Part shown: positions 1-7,541 of the stretch, piece after piece
How the letters are laid out: every line of letters begins with the position of its first letter
How positions within the stretch are numbered: the stretch's first letter is position 1
Source: Rahnella victoriana
GTDB taxonomy: Bacteria; Pseudomonadota; Gammaproteobacteria; Enterobacterales; Enterobacteriaceae
DNA: 64,000 nt
Direction of reading: 5' to 3'
Assembly: GCF_004330295.1 (NCBI RefSeq)
Contig: NZ_SJOJ01000014.1
Location: 1 to 64,000, forward strand
Translations under genes and position numbers: made by a program
Notes under the pieces: model-generated
What the model was told of the DNA's origin: nothing
The model's input: the letters and a program-made list of their open reading frames with translations, nothing else
The model's database searches: none

Positions 1-417
1 AACATAATCATCATAGATGCACTGCTTAGCGGTTTTAGTATTGAGCCCAGAAAATGCCCCACATCTTTAGAAAATAATATAAAAAACATATACGTCATAG
101 GACCATTTCCGTTCTGGCAGGATACTTTACCAAATATTGTTGAAAAATTTGGTCTGACACAAACAGGAGAAGTATCTCGGAAATATTTTGATGACCATTA
201 CAATGTAGTAAAAAATGATAAGCTGTTACGAAAAATGGCACTTAAATATCCAAACGTTACATATATATCCCCACTAGATATGATGTGTACTGAATTATCA
301 TGCAAGGCAACCGTAATCAAACAAAAAGCTTACCCAATACAATGGGATAGTGCCCATTTATCAAATGAGGGATCAGAGTGGTTTGTTGGGGAGATATTGC
401 AAACCCTACGCAGATGA
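1..417 (+). CDS. C-terminal part of an OafA-type O-acetyltransferase (SGNH domain), 5' end outside the window
   Basis: The frame is open from the first base to the TGA at 415-417, giving 138 residues of a protein that begins to the left. Near the end it has WDSAHLSNEGSEWF, which matches the D-x-x-H-L-S block that carries the catalytic Asp and His of the SGNH-type extracytoplasmic domain at the end of many acyltransferase-3 proteins (OafA/YrhL type). Such proteins O-acetylate lipopolysaccharide or other surface sugars. The transmembrane acyltransferase half is not visible, so the assignment rests on this domain alone. Codon use is AT-rich, unlike sbcB and the genes after it. It converges with the second acyltransferase gene at 508-1479, which suggests a surface-polysaccharide modification locus. 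Confidence 0.7.
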   Translation, partial: NIIIIDALLSGFSIEPRKCPTSLENNIKNIYVIGPFPFWQDTLPNIVEKFGLTQTGEVSRKYFDDHYNVVKNDKLLRKMALKYPNVTYISPLDMMCTELSCKATVIKQKAYPIQWDSAHLSNEGSEWFVGEILQTLRR

Positions 418-465
418 TGTATCCATAGAATTTATAATGGATGTTGTTCCAGCTTCCCGTTTTTA

Positions 466-504
466 ACAACTCTCCTGCTCCAAGCATTAAAGCAGGAGAG
501 TTGT
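466..504. terminator. long inverted repeat between convergent acyltransferase genes
   Basis: A perfect 14-bp stem (466-479 with 491-504) and an 11-base loop lie just past both stop codons. There is no strong U-run on either strand, so it may act as a bidirectional terminator or 3' mRNA stabiliser rather than a classical intrinsic terminator. Confidence 0.55.
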
Positions 505-507
505 CAA

Positions 508-1479
508 TTAATGAACACCTATTCCATTAATTTTTCTATATACTAAGGGGACGTATCTTTTGGCAAAGATAAGAATAAAAATTGAGATCACAAAGCATGA
601 TACCAACTTCACAGATGAATTTTGTGCGATGAAATACCCCACATCATGTACAGCGATATAAAGCAAGAACGGATGTATCAGATAAACGCCGAGTGAGAAA
701 TCCTTGCCAAGGCGAGATATTAAATTATCTTTTATATTTATATTCACACTTAAAGCTAACAAAAAGACGGATACGGGCACGCACATAAGAGGAAATTGTC
801 TCTCATTCATATCGGCGCCATAAAAACGGTGCATCAGATAAACTTCAGTTATCATTGCCATTATGCCTAAAATAATAACAAAGACAGATATACTATTTTT
901 TATCATACTCAGTGCATTAGTCTTTGCCAGGATAAAGCCTAAATATACTAATGAGAAGGCAATCAAAGTGCGAAGCGGGTAGAATATATATATTTTATAG
1001 CCTAATGACTTTATTAAATCTCCATACCAGCATCCTATAATGATAAGGAAAGCAATAAATAAAGACCATCTGAGACTGACGTTTTTCAACATATAATTCG
1101 TTAGAACAACTCCCAGGATTAACGCGCTGATAAACCACAAATGGAAAAATGTTCCTCCATGTAAAGTGTCAGCAGAAATCACTTTACCTATAAGTTTTTC
1201 AATATTGCCACCCACAGCGCGATATATAATGGGTATGTAGATAATTGATGAATAAAAAAGGATCGAGACTAATCTGTTCAATTTCCTCCCAACATCTAGC
1301 TCTTTTGCCATCCCCATCAGGTAACCCGAAGAAAGAAAGAAAAATGGCAGCGCCCATCTTGACGAAACCCTGAAAAGATCACCATATAGAGCAGGTAATT
1401 CATTATAGTTCCCCACATGAACAACCATAATGAAGAAGCAGGCCAAAAGTTTTACTGCATCCAATGCATTATTGCGCAT
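508..1479 (-). CDS. acyltransferase 3 family membrane protein (WecH/O-acetyltransferase-like)
   Basis: This 323-residue, very hydrophobic protein has about ten predicted membrane segments. It begins with the family signature: LDAVKLLACFFIMVVHVGN contains the conserved His in the first membrane helix, and RWALPFFFLSSGYLMG follows. Acyltransferase-3 proteins move acetyl or other acyl groups across the inner membrane onto glycans such as enterobacterial common antigen (WecH) or O-antigen. No SGNH domain is fused, unlike the neighbour at 1-417. I chose the ATG at 1479, which has GAG upstream and a typical N-terminus; a TTG at 1494 is also in frame. The gene is AT-rich and lies next to a prophage remnant with O-antigen glucosylation genes. 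The acceptor sugar cannot be told from the sequence. Confidence 0.8.
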   Translation of the reverse strand: MRNNALDAVKLLACFFIMVVHVGNYNELPALYGDLFRVSSRWALPFFFLSSGYLMGMAKELDVGRKLNRLVSILFYSSIIYIPIIYRAVGGNIEKLIGKVISADTLHGGTFFHLWFISALILGVVLTNYMLKNVSLRWSLFIAFLIIIGCWYGDLIKSLGYKIYIFYPLRTLIAFSLVYLGFILAKTNALSMIKNSISVFVIILGIMAMITEVYLMHRFYGADMNERQFPLMCVPVSVFLLALSVNINIKDNLISRLGKDFSLGVYLIHPFLLYIAVHDVGYFIAQNSSVKLVSCFVISIFILIFAKRYVPLVYRKINGIGVH

Positions 1480-1783
1480 TTTGTAAGCACTCAATAGAGG
1501 ATTTAAGTTATGATATTACAAATTTTTTACCATACTTTCAATATAGTATGGCTCCAATAACAAAATTTTCACTTAAGCCTAACTAACAAAGTTCCTGAGA
1601 ATCAACTGATATAAGTAAAGTCATGCATTCCAGGTAAGTGATACATTTAAGATAGCAACAAGCAGATAAAATAAAAACAGCCAATAATTCCATTAAACTA
1701 CTCGAAGTTAAATCCCTCATTCAATTAGCGCCATAAAATATCATTCAGCACACCGGGTGAGTCAATATATATCCGTCACAAAT
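1480..1783. other. AT-rich intergenic stretch without a gene
   Basis: No convincing coding sequence is present. It contains the upstream region of the acyltransferase gene, including a short inverted repeat (CCATACT ... AGTATGG near 1529-1551), and ends at the left copy of the sbcB-like repeat. Confidence 0.5.
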
Positions 1784-1963
1784 ATGTACCTTTACGAATA
1801 GTTGAATTGTGTGAATTTTATTCGTTCCCTTTGCTCGGGAGCGAGCATTTACAGACTAATTAAAATTGTTCACACATGGTTTTGAACAGACAACCCTTAC
1901 AAATACAGGCCCCTAAACGCCATGTCAGACAAGCCGCAAAAGACGTTCTACTTTCAGGATTAC
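1784..1963 (+). repeat. left copy of a 180-bp direct repeat of the sbcB promoter and 5' end (candidate att site)
   Basis: This segment aligns without gaps to 5574-5753 at a constant offset of 3790 bp. I count 18 mismatches over 180 bp. They are uneven: 14 lie in the first 81 bp (1784-1864) and 4 in the remaining 99 bp, with an unbroken identical run of 49 bp at 1865-1913. It includes the sbcB upstream region, the ATG (1922) and 14 codons. The two copies bracket the gtr cassette and phage/IS scraps, the arrangement expected of attL and attR. Confidence 0.85.
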
Positions 1964-1972
1964 ATACATTAG
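1922..1972 (+). pseudogene. truncated duplicate of the sbcB start (16 codons)
   Basis: The ORF reads MSDKPQKTFYFQDYIH and then a TAG at 1970-1972. The first 14 residues match the intact sbcB start at 5712 (MSDKPQKTFYFHDY) with one change, after which similarity stops abruptly. It is a by-product of the 180-bp repeat and cannot encode a nuclease, but it keeps the promoter and translation start of sbcB. Confidence 0.8.
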
Positions 1973-2052
1973 GCAGTAACTTGATGATTTAACTACATCA
2001 TACTTACCGACACATCGCTATATGTACGAAATTGTGTACTCACTACCATTTT

Positions 2053-2325
2053 TCACTCACTCATCAGCATGAAGCTATCCAGGCTATCATCTAACCTCAC
2101 AATGTCTTTCTGCTGCCCCCCAATTGTCTGAAGCAACTCCGTTCCCTCCCGAATCGACACTGCCCGCTCAATCACAAAGCCGAACCATTCATCATAAGCC
2201 TAACCAAGCCAGTATCCTCCACCATGCCCCTTGAAACGCTGGAAGAACACGTACTTGCCCGGATCAATGCGGTTGCTAGTTTTACTTCGATACACAACAT
2301 CAAAACCCAAATCCTTTCCCCCCAT
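2053..2325 (-). pseudogene. small phage-like gene interrupted by one in-frame TAG
   Basis: Reading leftward from the ATG at 2325 (preceded by GAGGTGGCT, a good ribosome site) gives a coherent 90-codon frame ending in TGA at 2053-2055. The only break is a TAG at 2200-2202, inside the stretch GGGYWLG-stop-AYDEWFGFV; a CAG-to-TAG change would explain it. The composition and length fit the small accessory genes of lambdoid and P22-like phages, but I do not recognise the family. It lies between the left att-like repeat and gtrA, where such phages carry small genes. It could be a decayed gene or, less likely, one read through by an amber suppressor. Confidence 0.5.
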
Positions 2326-2434
2326 AGCCACCTCATGAAAACTGGTTATAAATAGAGCACCGCCAATTATAAGGGTCGATCAAGCTCCAATCTGGTGCTA
2401 AACTTCAGACTTTTCCGAATACACTGATTTCTAA

Positions 2435-2791
2435 ATGTTAAATCTATTCGCCAAATATACATCAATAGGCATCCTGAACACGCTCATTCATTGGGTGGTG
2501 TTTGCCATTTGCATTTACGTCTTTAGCTCAACTCAAGCTCTGGCAAACTTCGCTGGTTTCGCGCTTGCAGTAAGTTTTAGTTTTTACGCAAACGCAAAAT
2601 TCACCTTCAAGGCATCAACCACAACGACGAAATATATTCTGTATGTGGCCTTTATGGGATCATTAAGTGCATTGGTTGGTTGGGCAGCAGATAAGTCGGA
2701 CATGGCGCCTATCATCACCTTAATCGCCTTCTCAGCTATAAGCCTTGTTTGCGGTTTTATCTATTCGAAATTCATTGTCTTTAGGGATTAA
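2435..2791 (+). CDS. gtrA: GtrA-type bactoprenol-linked glucosyl flippase
   Basis: This 118-residue protein is almost entirely membrane segments, with four hydrophobic helices. Its length and opening (FAKYTSIGILNTLIHWVVF) are typical of the GtrA family (Pfam GtrA-like). In serotype-converting phages of Shigella and Salmonella, GtrA is the proposed flippase for undecaprenyl-phosphate-glucose across the inner membrane. It is the first gene of a three-gene cassette with a 3-bp gap to gtrB, the standard gtr order. No strong Shine-Dalgarno sequence precedes its ATG. There is only one GATC in the upstream region (near 2386), so the Dam/OxyR phase-variation control of many Salmonella gtr operons is not apparent. 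Confidence 0.88.
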   Translation: MLNLFAKYTSIGILNTLIHWVVFAICIYVFSSTQALANFAGFALAVSFSFYANAKFTFKASTTTTKYILYVAFMGSLSALVGWAADKSDMAPIITLIAFSAISLVCGFIYSKFIVFRD

Positions 2792-2794
2792 AAA

Positions 2795-3706
2795 ATGAAA
2801 ATCTCTCTGGTCGTGCCGGTATTTAATGAAGAGGAAGCAATTCCAATCTTCTATAAAGCCGTCCGGGAATTTGAAGGGCTTCGGCTACATGAGGTTGAAA
2901 TATTATTCATTAATGACGGCAGTAAAGACGCGACAGAATCAATTATAAATGCGCTTGCGATTGCTGATCCGCTTGTTGTGCCTCTGTCATTCACCAGAAA
3001 CTTTGGAAAAGAGCCTGCGCTGTTCGCCGGACTAGACCACGCTACCGGTGAAGCTGTAATCCCGATTGACGTTGACCTTCAAGACCCGATTGAAGTCATC
3101 CCTCATTTAATAGAGAAATGGAAATCCGGTGGAGAAATGGTCTTGGCAAAGCGGATAGACCGCTCAGCTGATGGCAGGCTTAAGCGCAAGACTGCTGAGT
3201 GGTTCTATAAGTTGCATAACAAAATCAGCAATCCAAAAATTGAAGAAAACGTTGGTGATTTCCGTCTGATGTCTCGCGATGTCGTGGAAAACATCAAACT
3301 GCTGCCTGAGCGAAACCTTTTCATGAAGGGCGTGCTGAGTTGGGTTGGTGGGCGTACAGATGTGGTTGAGTATGCCAGGGCTGAGCGCGTTGCAGGAAAT
3401 ACCAAGTTCAATGGCTGGAAGCTCTGGAATTTAGCGCTTGAAGGGATTACGAGCTTCTCGACGTTCCCATTGCGTATGTGGACCTATATAGGCTTATTCG
3501 TGGCTGGAATGGCGTTCGTATATGGTGCGTGGATGATTTTAGACACCCTTGCATTTGGAAATCCGGTGCGAGGATATCCTTCCATGCTGGTATCAATACT
3601 CTTCTTAGGCGGTGTTCAGCTGATCGGCATTGGTGTTCTAGGTGAGTATATTGGAAGGATTTATATCGAGGTCAAAAAACGACCTCGATATGTTTTGAAA
3701 AAATAA
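2795..3706 (+). CDS. gtrB: GtrB-type bactoprenol glucosyltransferase
   Basis: This is a 303-residue family-2 glycosyltransferase. The N-terminal GT-A domain opens [16 protein letters not shown], has the nucleotide-sugar motif FINDGSKD near residues 39-45 and the acidic metal-binding block DVDLQDP at 92-98, followed by GDFRLMSR. Two membrane helices near the C-terminus (about 225-250 and 262-288) anchor it in the inner membrane, and a basic tail ([11 protein letters not shown]) ends the protein. GtrB loads glucose from UDP-glucose onto undecaprenyl phosphate on the cytoplasmic side. It is the best conserved protein of gtr cassettes and interchangeable between serotypes. The 3-bp spacing after gtrA and 14-bp gap before the next gene indicate one operon. 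Confidence 0.93.
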   Translation: MKISLVVPVFNEEEAIPIFYKAVREFEGLRLHEVEILFINDGSKDATESIINALAIADPLVVPLSFTRNFGKEPALFAGLDHATGEAVIPIDVDLQDPIEVIPHLIEKWKSGGEMVLAKRIDRSADGRLKRKTAEWFYKLHNKISNPKIEENVGDFRLMSRDVVENIKLLPERNLFMKGVLSWVGGRTDVVEYARAERVAGNTKFNGWKLWNLALEGITSFSTFPLRMWTYIGLFVAGMAFVYGAWMILDTLAFGNPVRGYPSMLVSILFLGGVQLIGIGVLGEYIGRIYIEVKKRPRYVLKK

Positions 3707-3720
3707 TTTGGGAGGATGTA

Positions 3721-5193
3721 ATGATAAAGGTGAAGGGATTTATAGGTAGTAAGATAGAGTGCTCATTCTATATTTTTGTGTTGCTGTCTGTATTCGTGTT
3801 TTTTGGGTTCATTCATCCGACAACAATTTTCACAGGTGATGAGTGGTTTAACCTTTCTTTTGGGCGAGAAGCATGGCCTGAATGGCATGGTTTCAATCCG
3901 ATAAAAGTCGTTCCGGAGGTGTCATTCCCTCTTCTTATTAACGTGGCATCTTTTATGCTGATGCCTCTTGGCCTGACATTCCTTCAGTCTACTACATTTT
4001 TTACAGCTGCACTGATAGCGGTTCTTGTCGTGGTTTATCTCAGACAGTTTTATCTCTTTGCCATTGAGAGAATGCATTGCTCTCAGTATGCAGGTCTTGT
4101 TATTGCTGCATTCCATTACCTGTGCCTGTTTGGATTATTTAGGACGCTTAATGACAATAAGAGCACCTATATGCTTTGGGAGCAAAATTTAACATGTTAT
4201 TATCATTACTTACTCCCTGCTTTGATTAACGGCTCAGTTACACTTTACTTCCTTCGCAAAGGCCATGAAATAAAAGCACTTCTTAGCACATATCCGGTAC
4301 TTTCAGGTTTCATCGTACTGTCTATTTATTTATCAATTTTTTCCAACATTTTTTCCAGCATTATTCTGGCAGTCACATGCGGGTCAGTTATTCTTGTTGA
4401 GTTAATCCAGTCAAAATTCAAGATTGCTGGCACCATAACTAAATACCCTCTGCACATACTTGTTCTAGTGATGTGGTTTGTGTCTACTATATTCGAAGCT
4501 AATGGAGGGAGAGCTGAGCGAATGGAGAAGTCATCGCTTGATATCTCTGGAGCGATTCACAATGCACTAGACTTACTATCACAGATGAGCGGCGCTTTCA
4601 TTTTTGTTTTTATTTTATGTTTTATGACGTGTATTTATGGATGTATAACAAAAGGAAAATACAGAATAATTAGCAATGCAACGTTAGCTATCTCTGTAAT
4701 ATCTATGGTCGTTATTTTCACGGCGTTAATTTTGATAAGCGCCAAGTCAAGCCCAAGATATATTAGCAAGCCAGTCGTGATGTGGGGAGTTATTATGTAT
4801 ATGATAGTAATCTCGTCATTTGGACTTTCATCATTACTAAAATCAAAATGTGCAAATTATTTGGCACCTATTGTCTTGTTGATTCTTCTTAATGTATGCA
4901 CAAACCAAAAAAACTCATTGAAAGAGCCGCAAAATAATGGACTTACATACAATAAAGCCAATGCGGTTACGCAGAACATGATTGACCAGGTTAAGTCTGC
5001 GGTGTCATCGCATAAAAGAGAGATGATATTATATGTCCCGTTTAGCAAGGATTCTGATAATTGGCCGATTCCTGTAACACGCGGACGCGAAATATCATGG
5101 ACTCTGAAGTCAAACGGGGTTATCGATAATAATATTAGTATTAAAATCCAGCCAGACAAAGAAATAAACAAGAGGTTCGACGTCAAGTTCTAA
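3721..5193 (+). CDS. serotype-specific O-antigen glucosyltransferase (GtrC/GtrX position)
   Basis: This 490-residue polytopic protein has roughly ten or more membrane segments, a large periplasmic loop early on with the acidic motif TGDEWFN (about residue 38-44), and a hydrophilic C-terminal tail of about 80 residues. Its place as the third gene of the gtr cassette, its length near 500 residues and its membrane topology fit the serotype-specific transferase that moves glucose from the lipid carrier onto one O-antigen residue in the periplasm. These proteins share little sequence, so the linkage made cannot be predicted. A strong ribosome site, GGGAGG, precedes the ATG at 3721. Codon use is AT-rich, consistent with phage or horizontal origin. 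A hairpin terminator follows directly. Confidence 0.78.
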   Translation: MIKVKGFIGSKIECSFYIFVLLSVFVFFGFIHPTTIFTGDEWFNLSFGREAWPEWHGFNPIKVVPEVSFPLLINVASFMLMPLGLTFLQSTTFFTAALIAVLVVVYLRQFYLFAIERMHCSQYAGLVIAAFHYLCLFGLFRTLNDNKSTYMLWEQNLTCYYHYLLPALINGSVTLYFLRKGHEIKALLSTYPVLSGFIVLSIYLSIFSNIFSSIILAVTCGSVILVELIQSKFKIAGTITKYPLHILVLVMWFVSTIFEANGGRAERMEKSSLDISGAIHNALDLLSQMSGAFIFVFILCFMTCIYGCITKGKYRIISNATLAISVISMVVIFTALILISAKSSPRYISKPVVMWGVIMYMIVISSFGLSSLLKSKCANYLAPIVLLILLNVCTNQKNSLKEPQNNGLTYNKANAVTQNMIDQVKSAVSSHKREMILYVPFSKDSDNWPIPVTRGREISWTLKSNGVIDNNISIKIQPDKEINKRFDVKF

Positions 5194-5195
5194 GA

Positions 5196-5221
5196 AAAGA
5201 GGCCCCTCTAGTGGCCTCTTT
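5196..5221 (+). terminator. intrinsic terminator of the gtr operon
   Basis: The stem AGAGGCC (5198-5204) pairs with GGCCTCT (5213-5219), extended by A-T pairs on both sides, and is followed by a short T-rich tail. It starts three bases after the gtr stop codon and also lies at the end of the convergent phage scrap. Confidence 0.8.
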
Positions 5222-5222
5222 C

Positions 5223-5333
5223 TCACCCCTTAATTAATAAGATCCCGGTAAGAGTGCCTACGCTGCTTGAAACGTTAACCGCTGTGGCACCCAACAGGCT
5301 CTGACCTGCCCCAGGATTAGATACAACGCTCAG
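5223..5333 (-). pseudogene. C-terminal scrap of a convergent, possibly phage tail, protein
   Basis: On the minus strand an open frame of 36 codons ends in TGA at 5223-5225; its residues include GQSLLGATAVNVSSSVGTLTG before a final IKG. The N-terminal side is cut at about 5333, where an in-frame TAA (5334-5336) and the IS3-like scrap begin. The low-complexity beta-type composition resembles C-termini of phage tail fibres or capsid-attachment proteins, but I cannot name the family. A tail-fibre or tailspike gene converging on the last gtr gene is the known layout in P22- and SfX-like phages. The tail-protein call is therefore inferred mainly from position. Confidence 0.4.
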
Positions 5334-5443
5334 TTAGTAATGTCGGATCCTTCACTATCAGAATTACCCTTTCTCCAGCCCGCCGCCAATTCAGACGGCG
5401 TCTGATAATTCAGCGTGGAGTGCGGGCGGCACTCGTTATAATC
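5330..5443 (-). mobile_element. IS3-family transposase (OrfB) C-terminal remnant
   Basis: The minus strand encodes DYNECRPHSTLNYQTPSEL and then AAGWRKG, ending in ITN-stop at 5330-5332. This is the characteristic end of the DDE (integrase-core) OrfB of IS3-family elements. Only about 38 codons remain; a TAA precedes the Asp at 5443, so nothing functional is left. The fragment sits between the phage scrap and the right copy of the sbcB repeat and marks a deletion scar inside the former prophage. Confidence 0.82.
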
Positions 5444-5573
5444 TTACACCAAATCCCATCACCCCCAGAAAGCTGTGACTCCCAAAATGCGACTTTCCTC
5501 AAAGGGAACCTGGTTTAGTGTCGCGAAGAGGCGTGATAATATTCCCGACACTGTGAAAATGACGTTGTATCCA
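5444..5573. other. unassigned spacer between the IS scrap and the right repeat
   Basis: No gene is seen. An inverted repeat (AGTGTCG ... CGACACT, about 5517-5553) could form a hairpin. It is part of the sequence between the two sbcB-like repeats and may be residual phage or IS sequence. Confidence 0.4.
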
Positions 5574-5753
5574 ATGTACCTTTGCGAACAGTTGAATTGT
5601 GTAAACTTCATTCGATACTTTTGACCCGGAACGAGCATTTACAGACTCATTAAGATTGTTCACACATGGTTTTGAACAGACAACCCTTACAAATACAGGC
5701 CCCCAAACGCCATGTCAGACAAGCCGCAAAAAACGTTCTACTTCCACGATTAC
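5574..5753 (+). repeat. right copy of the 180-bp direct repeat (native sbcB 5' end; candidate attR)
   Basis: This copy is continuous with the intact sbcB gene and contains its promoter region and first 14 codons. Compared with 1784-1963 the coding and leader part is nearly identical while the outer 81 bp has 14 differences. If an element integrated within the 49-bp identical core (5655-5703 here), the upstream half of this copy would be element-derived and would now drive sbcB. Confidence 0.8.
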
Positions 5754-7139
5754 GAGACCTTCGGTAAGAATCCGGCGCTGGACCGTCCGGCGCAGTTTGC
5801 CGGGGTGAGAACTGACGAAGACTTCAACATCATCGAAGAACCGTTGGTCATTTATTGCCGCCCTTCTGACGATTACCTGCCGGAACCGGAAGCGGTGATG
5901 ATCACCGGTATTACACCGCAGATCTCGCTGGAACGCGGCGTGATCGAAGCGGAATTTACCGCGCAAATCCACAAGGCATTCAGCGTACCGGGCACCTGCA
6001 TTGTCGGTTATAACAATATCCGTTTCGACGATGAAGTCAGCCGCAATATCCTGTATCGCAACTTTTACGACCCGTATGCCTACAGCTGGCAGAACGGTAA
6101 CTCCCGCTGGGATCTGCTTGATGTGATGCGCGCCTGTTATGCGCTGCGTCCGGAAGGGATCAACTGGCCGGAAAACGATGACGGATTCCCGAGTTTCCGC
6201 CTTGAGCATCTGACCAGGGCCAACGGCATCGAGCATGAAAATGCCCATGATGCGATGGCCGACGTTTACGCGACTATCGCGATGGCGAAACTTGTGAAGC
6301 AGGCGCAGCCGCGTCTGTTCAGTTTTCTGCTTGAACACCGCAGCAAACATAAACTCAATACCCTGATCGACATCCCTGCGATGGCGCCGCTGGTGCATGT
6401 TTCCGGTATGTTTGGCGCAGCACGCGGTAATACCGCCTGGGTCGCGCCGCTGGCCTGGCATCCTGAAAATAAGAACGCCGTGATCATGTGCGATCTCGCC
6501 GGTGATATGTCGACGTTATTAGATCTCGATCCTGATGAGATGCGTGAACGTCTGTACAGCCGCCGCGATGCGTTGCAGGCGGGTCAGTCTCCGCTGCCGG
6601 TCAAGCTGGTGCATATCAATAAATGTCCGGTGCTGGCACCGGCCAAAACGCTGTTACCAGAAAATGCCGAACGGCTGGGGATTGACCGTCAGCGTTGTCT
6701 CGAGAATTTGCAGTTACTGCGGCAGAACCCGCAGGTGCGCGAGAAAGTGGTCACCATGTTCGCCGAGGCTGAGCCGTTTACACCTTCCGATGACGTGGAT
6801 GCCCGCCTTTACGACGGTTTCTTCAGCGATGCCGATCGCGCCGCAATGCGCATTATTCTGGAAACCCGTCCGGAAAATCTGCCCGCACTGGATCTGACTT
6901 TTAATGATTCCCGCATCGAGCCGTTGTTGTTCCGCTTCCGCGCGCGCAACTACCCCGCCACGCTGACCGATGCCGAGCAGAAGCGCTGGATGTTGCACCG
7001 GCAGGAGAAACTGACGGACGAACGTGTGCAGGCGTACATTTTAGAGCTTGAATCGCTCTATAACTTGCATGAGGGGGATGTTGAGAAGATGGCGCTTCTC
7101 AAGGCGCTGTTTGAATATGGGAAGAAACTGGTGGGTTAA
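5712..7139 (+). CDS. sbcB: exodeoxyribonuclease I
   Basis: This 475-residue protein is full length for ExoI, a processive 3'-to-5' single-strand DNA exonuclease that acts in mismatch repair and recombination. The DEDD-type catalytic set is visible: FHDYETFG near the start (Asp13, Glu15), NNIRFDDE around residue 100, and NAHDAMADV with the active-site His. The C-terminal half corresponds to the SH3-like and helical domains that clamp DNA and bind SSB. The start at 5712 matches the duplicated start at 1922. Its immediate upstream sequence is one copy of the island-flanking repeat, so its promoter may have been swapped when the element inserted. sbcB is a known integration site for Stx2 prophages in E. 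coli. Confidence 0.97.
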   Translation: MSDKPQKTFYFHDYETFGKNPALDRPAQFAGVRTDEDFNIIEEPLVIYCRPSDDYLPEPEAVMITGITPQISLERGVIEAEFTAQIHKAFSVPGTCIVGYNNIRFDDEVSRNILYRNFYDPYAYSWQNGNSRWDLLDVMRACYALRPEGINWPENDDGFPSFRLEHLTRANGIEHENAHDAMADVYATIAMAKLVKQAQPRLFSFLLEHRSKHKLNTLIDIPAMAPLVHVSGMFGAARGNTAWVAPLAWHPENKNAVIMCDLAGDMSTLLDLDPDEMRERLYSRRDALQAGQSPLPVKLVHINKCPVLAPAKTLLPENAERLGIDRQRCLENLQLLRQNPQVREKVVTMFAEAEPFTPSDDVDARLYDGFFSDADRAAMRIILETRPENLPALDLTFNDSRIEPLLFRFRARNYPATLTDAEQKRWMLHRQEKLTDERVQAYILELESLYNLHEGDVEKMALLKALFEYGKKLVG

Positions 7140-7541
7140 CCGGTGATGCTCCTCCCCCTGCGAAGGGGAAAGGCTGCGAGCGGTGTATAAAGGGCTAACC
7201 TCTCGTCAAAGCAAACTTCAACTCGTTGATTTCGCTTTAATACCCCACCCCAGCCCTCCCCTTCGCAGGGGAGGGAGCAGAGCAGTTAACTCACTCAACC
7301 ATAGCGGTATGATTAAGCCGTCGTGTGTTTGCTCCTCCCCTTCGCAGGGGAGGGAGCAGAGCAGTTAACTCACTCAACCGCAGCGGTATGATTAAGCCGT
7401 CGTGTGTTTGCTCCTCCCCCTGCGAAGGGGGAGGTTGGGAGGGGGTTTTAAGGGCTAACACCTCGTCAAAGCAAACTTCAACTCGTTGATTTCGCTTTAA
7501 TACCCCACCCCAACCCTCCCCTTCGCCGGGAAGGGCAAAAA
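7140..7541. repeat. cluster of palindromic and direct intergenic repeats
   Basis: The 400-bp gap holds no gene but is nearly all repeats. A 79-bp unit occurs twice in tandem (7261-7339 and 7340-7418) with only two differences. An 86-bp unit occurs directly at 7190-7275 and 7450-7535 with about five differences. Each junction is a short G/C palindrome of the type CTCCCCTTCGCAGGGGAG, also present near 7150 and, inverted, at 7413-7434. The same palindrome core recurs after nhaP2 at 16063-16094, so it belongs to a dispersed, REP-like family. Confidence 0.85.

Noticed and set aside
2326-2434. Dam/OxyR phase-variation control of the gtr operon
   Set aside because: Only one GATC is present, and no clear OxyR half-sites; Salmonella phase-variable gtr operons have several GATC sites.
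5715-6461. 248-codon minus-strand ORF antisense to sbcB
   Set aside because: It lies wholly inside sbcB, has no ribosome site and shows a composition typical of shadow frames in GC-rich genes.
7190-7535. CRISPR array
   Set aside because: The repeats are 79 and 86 bp, few in number and without regular unique spacers; no cas genes are nearby.
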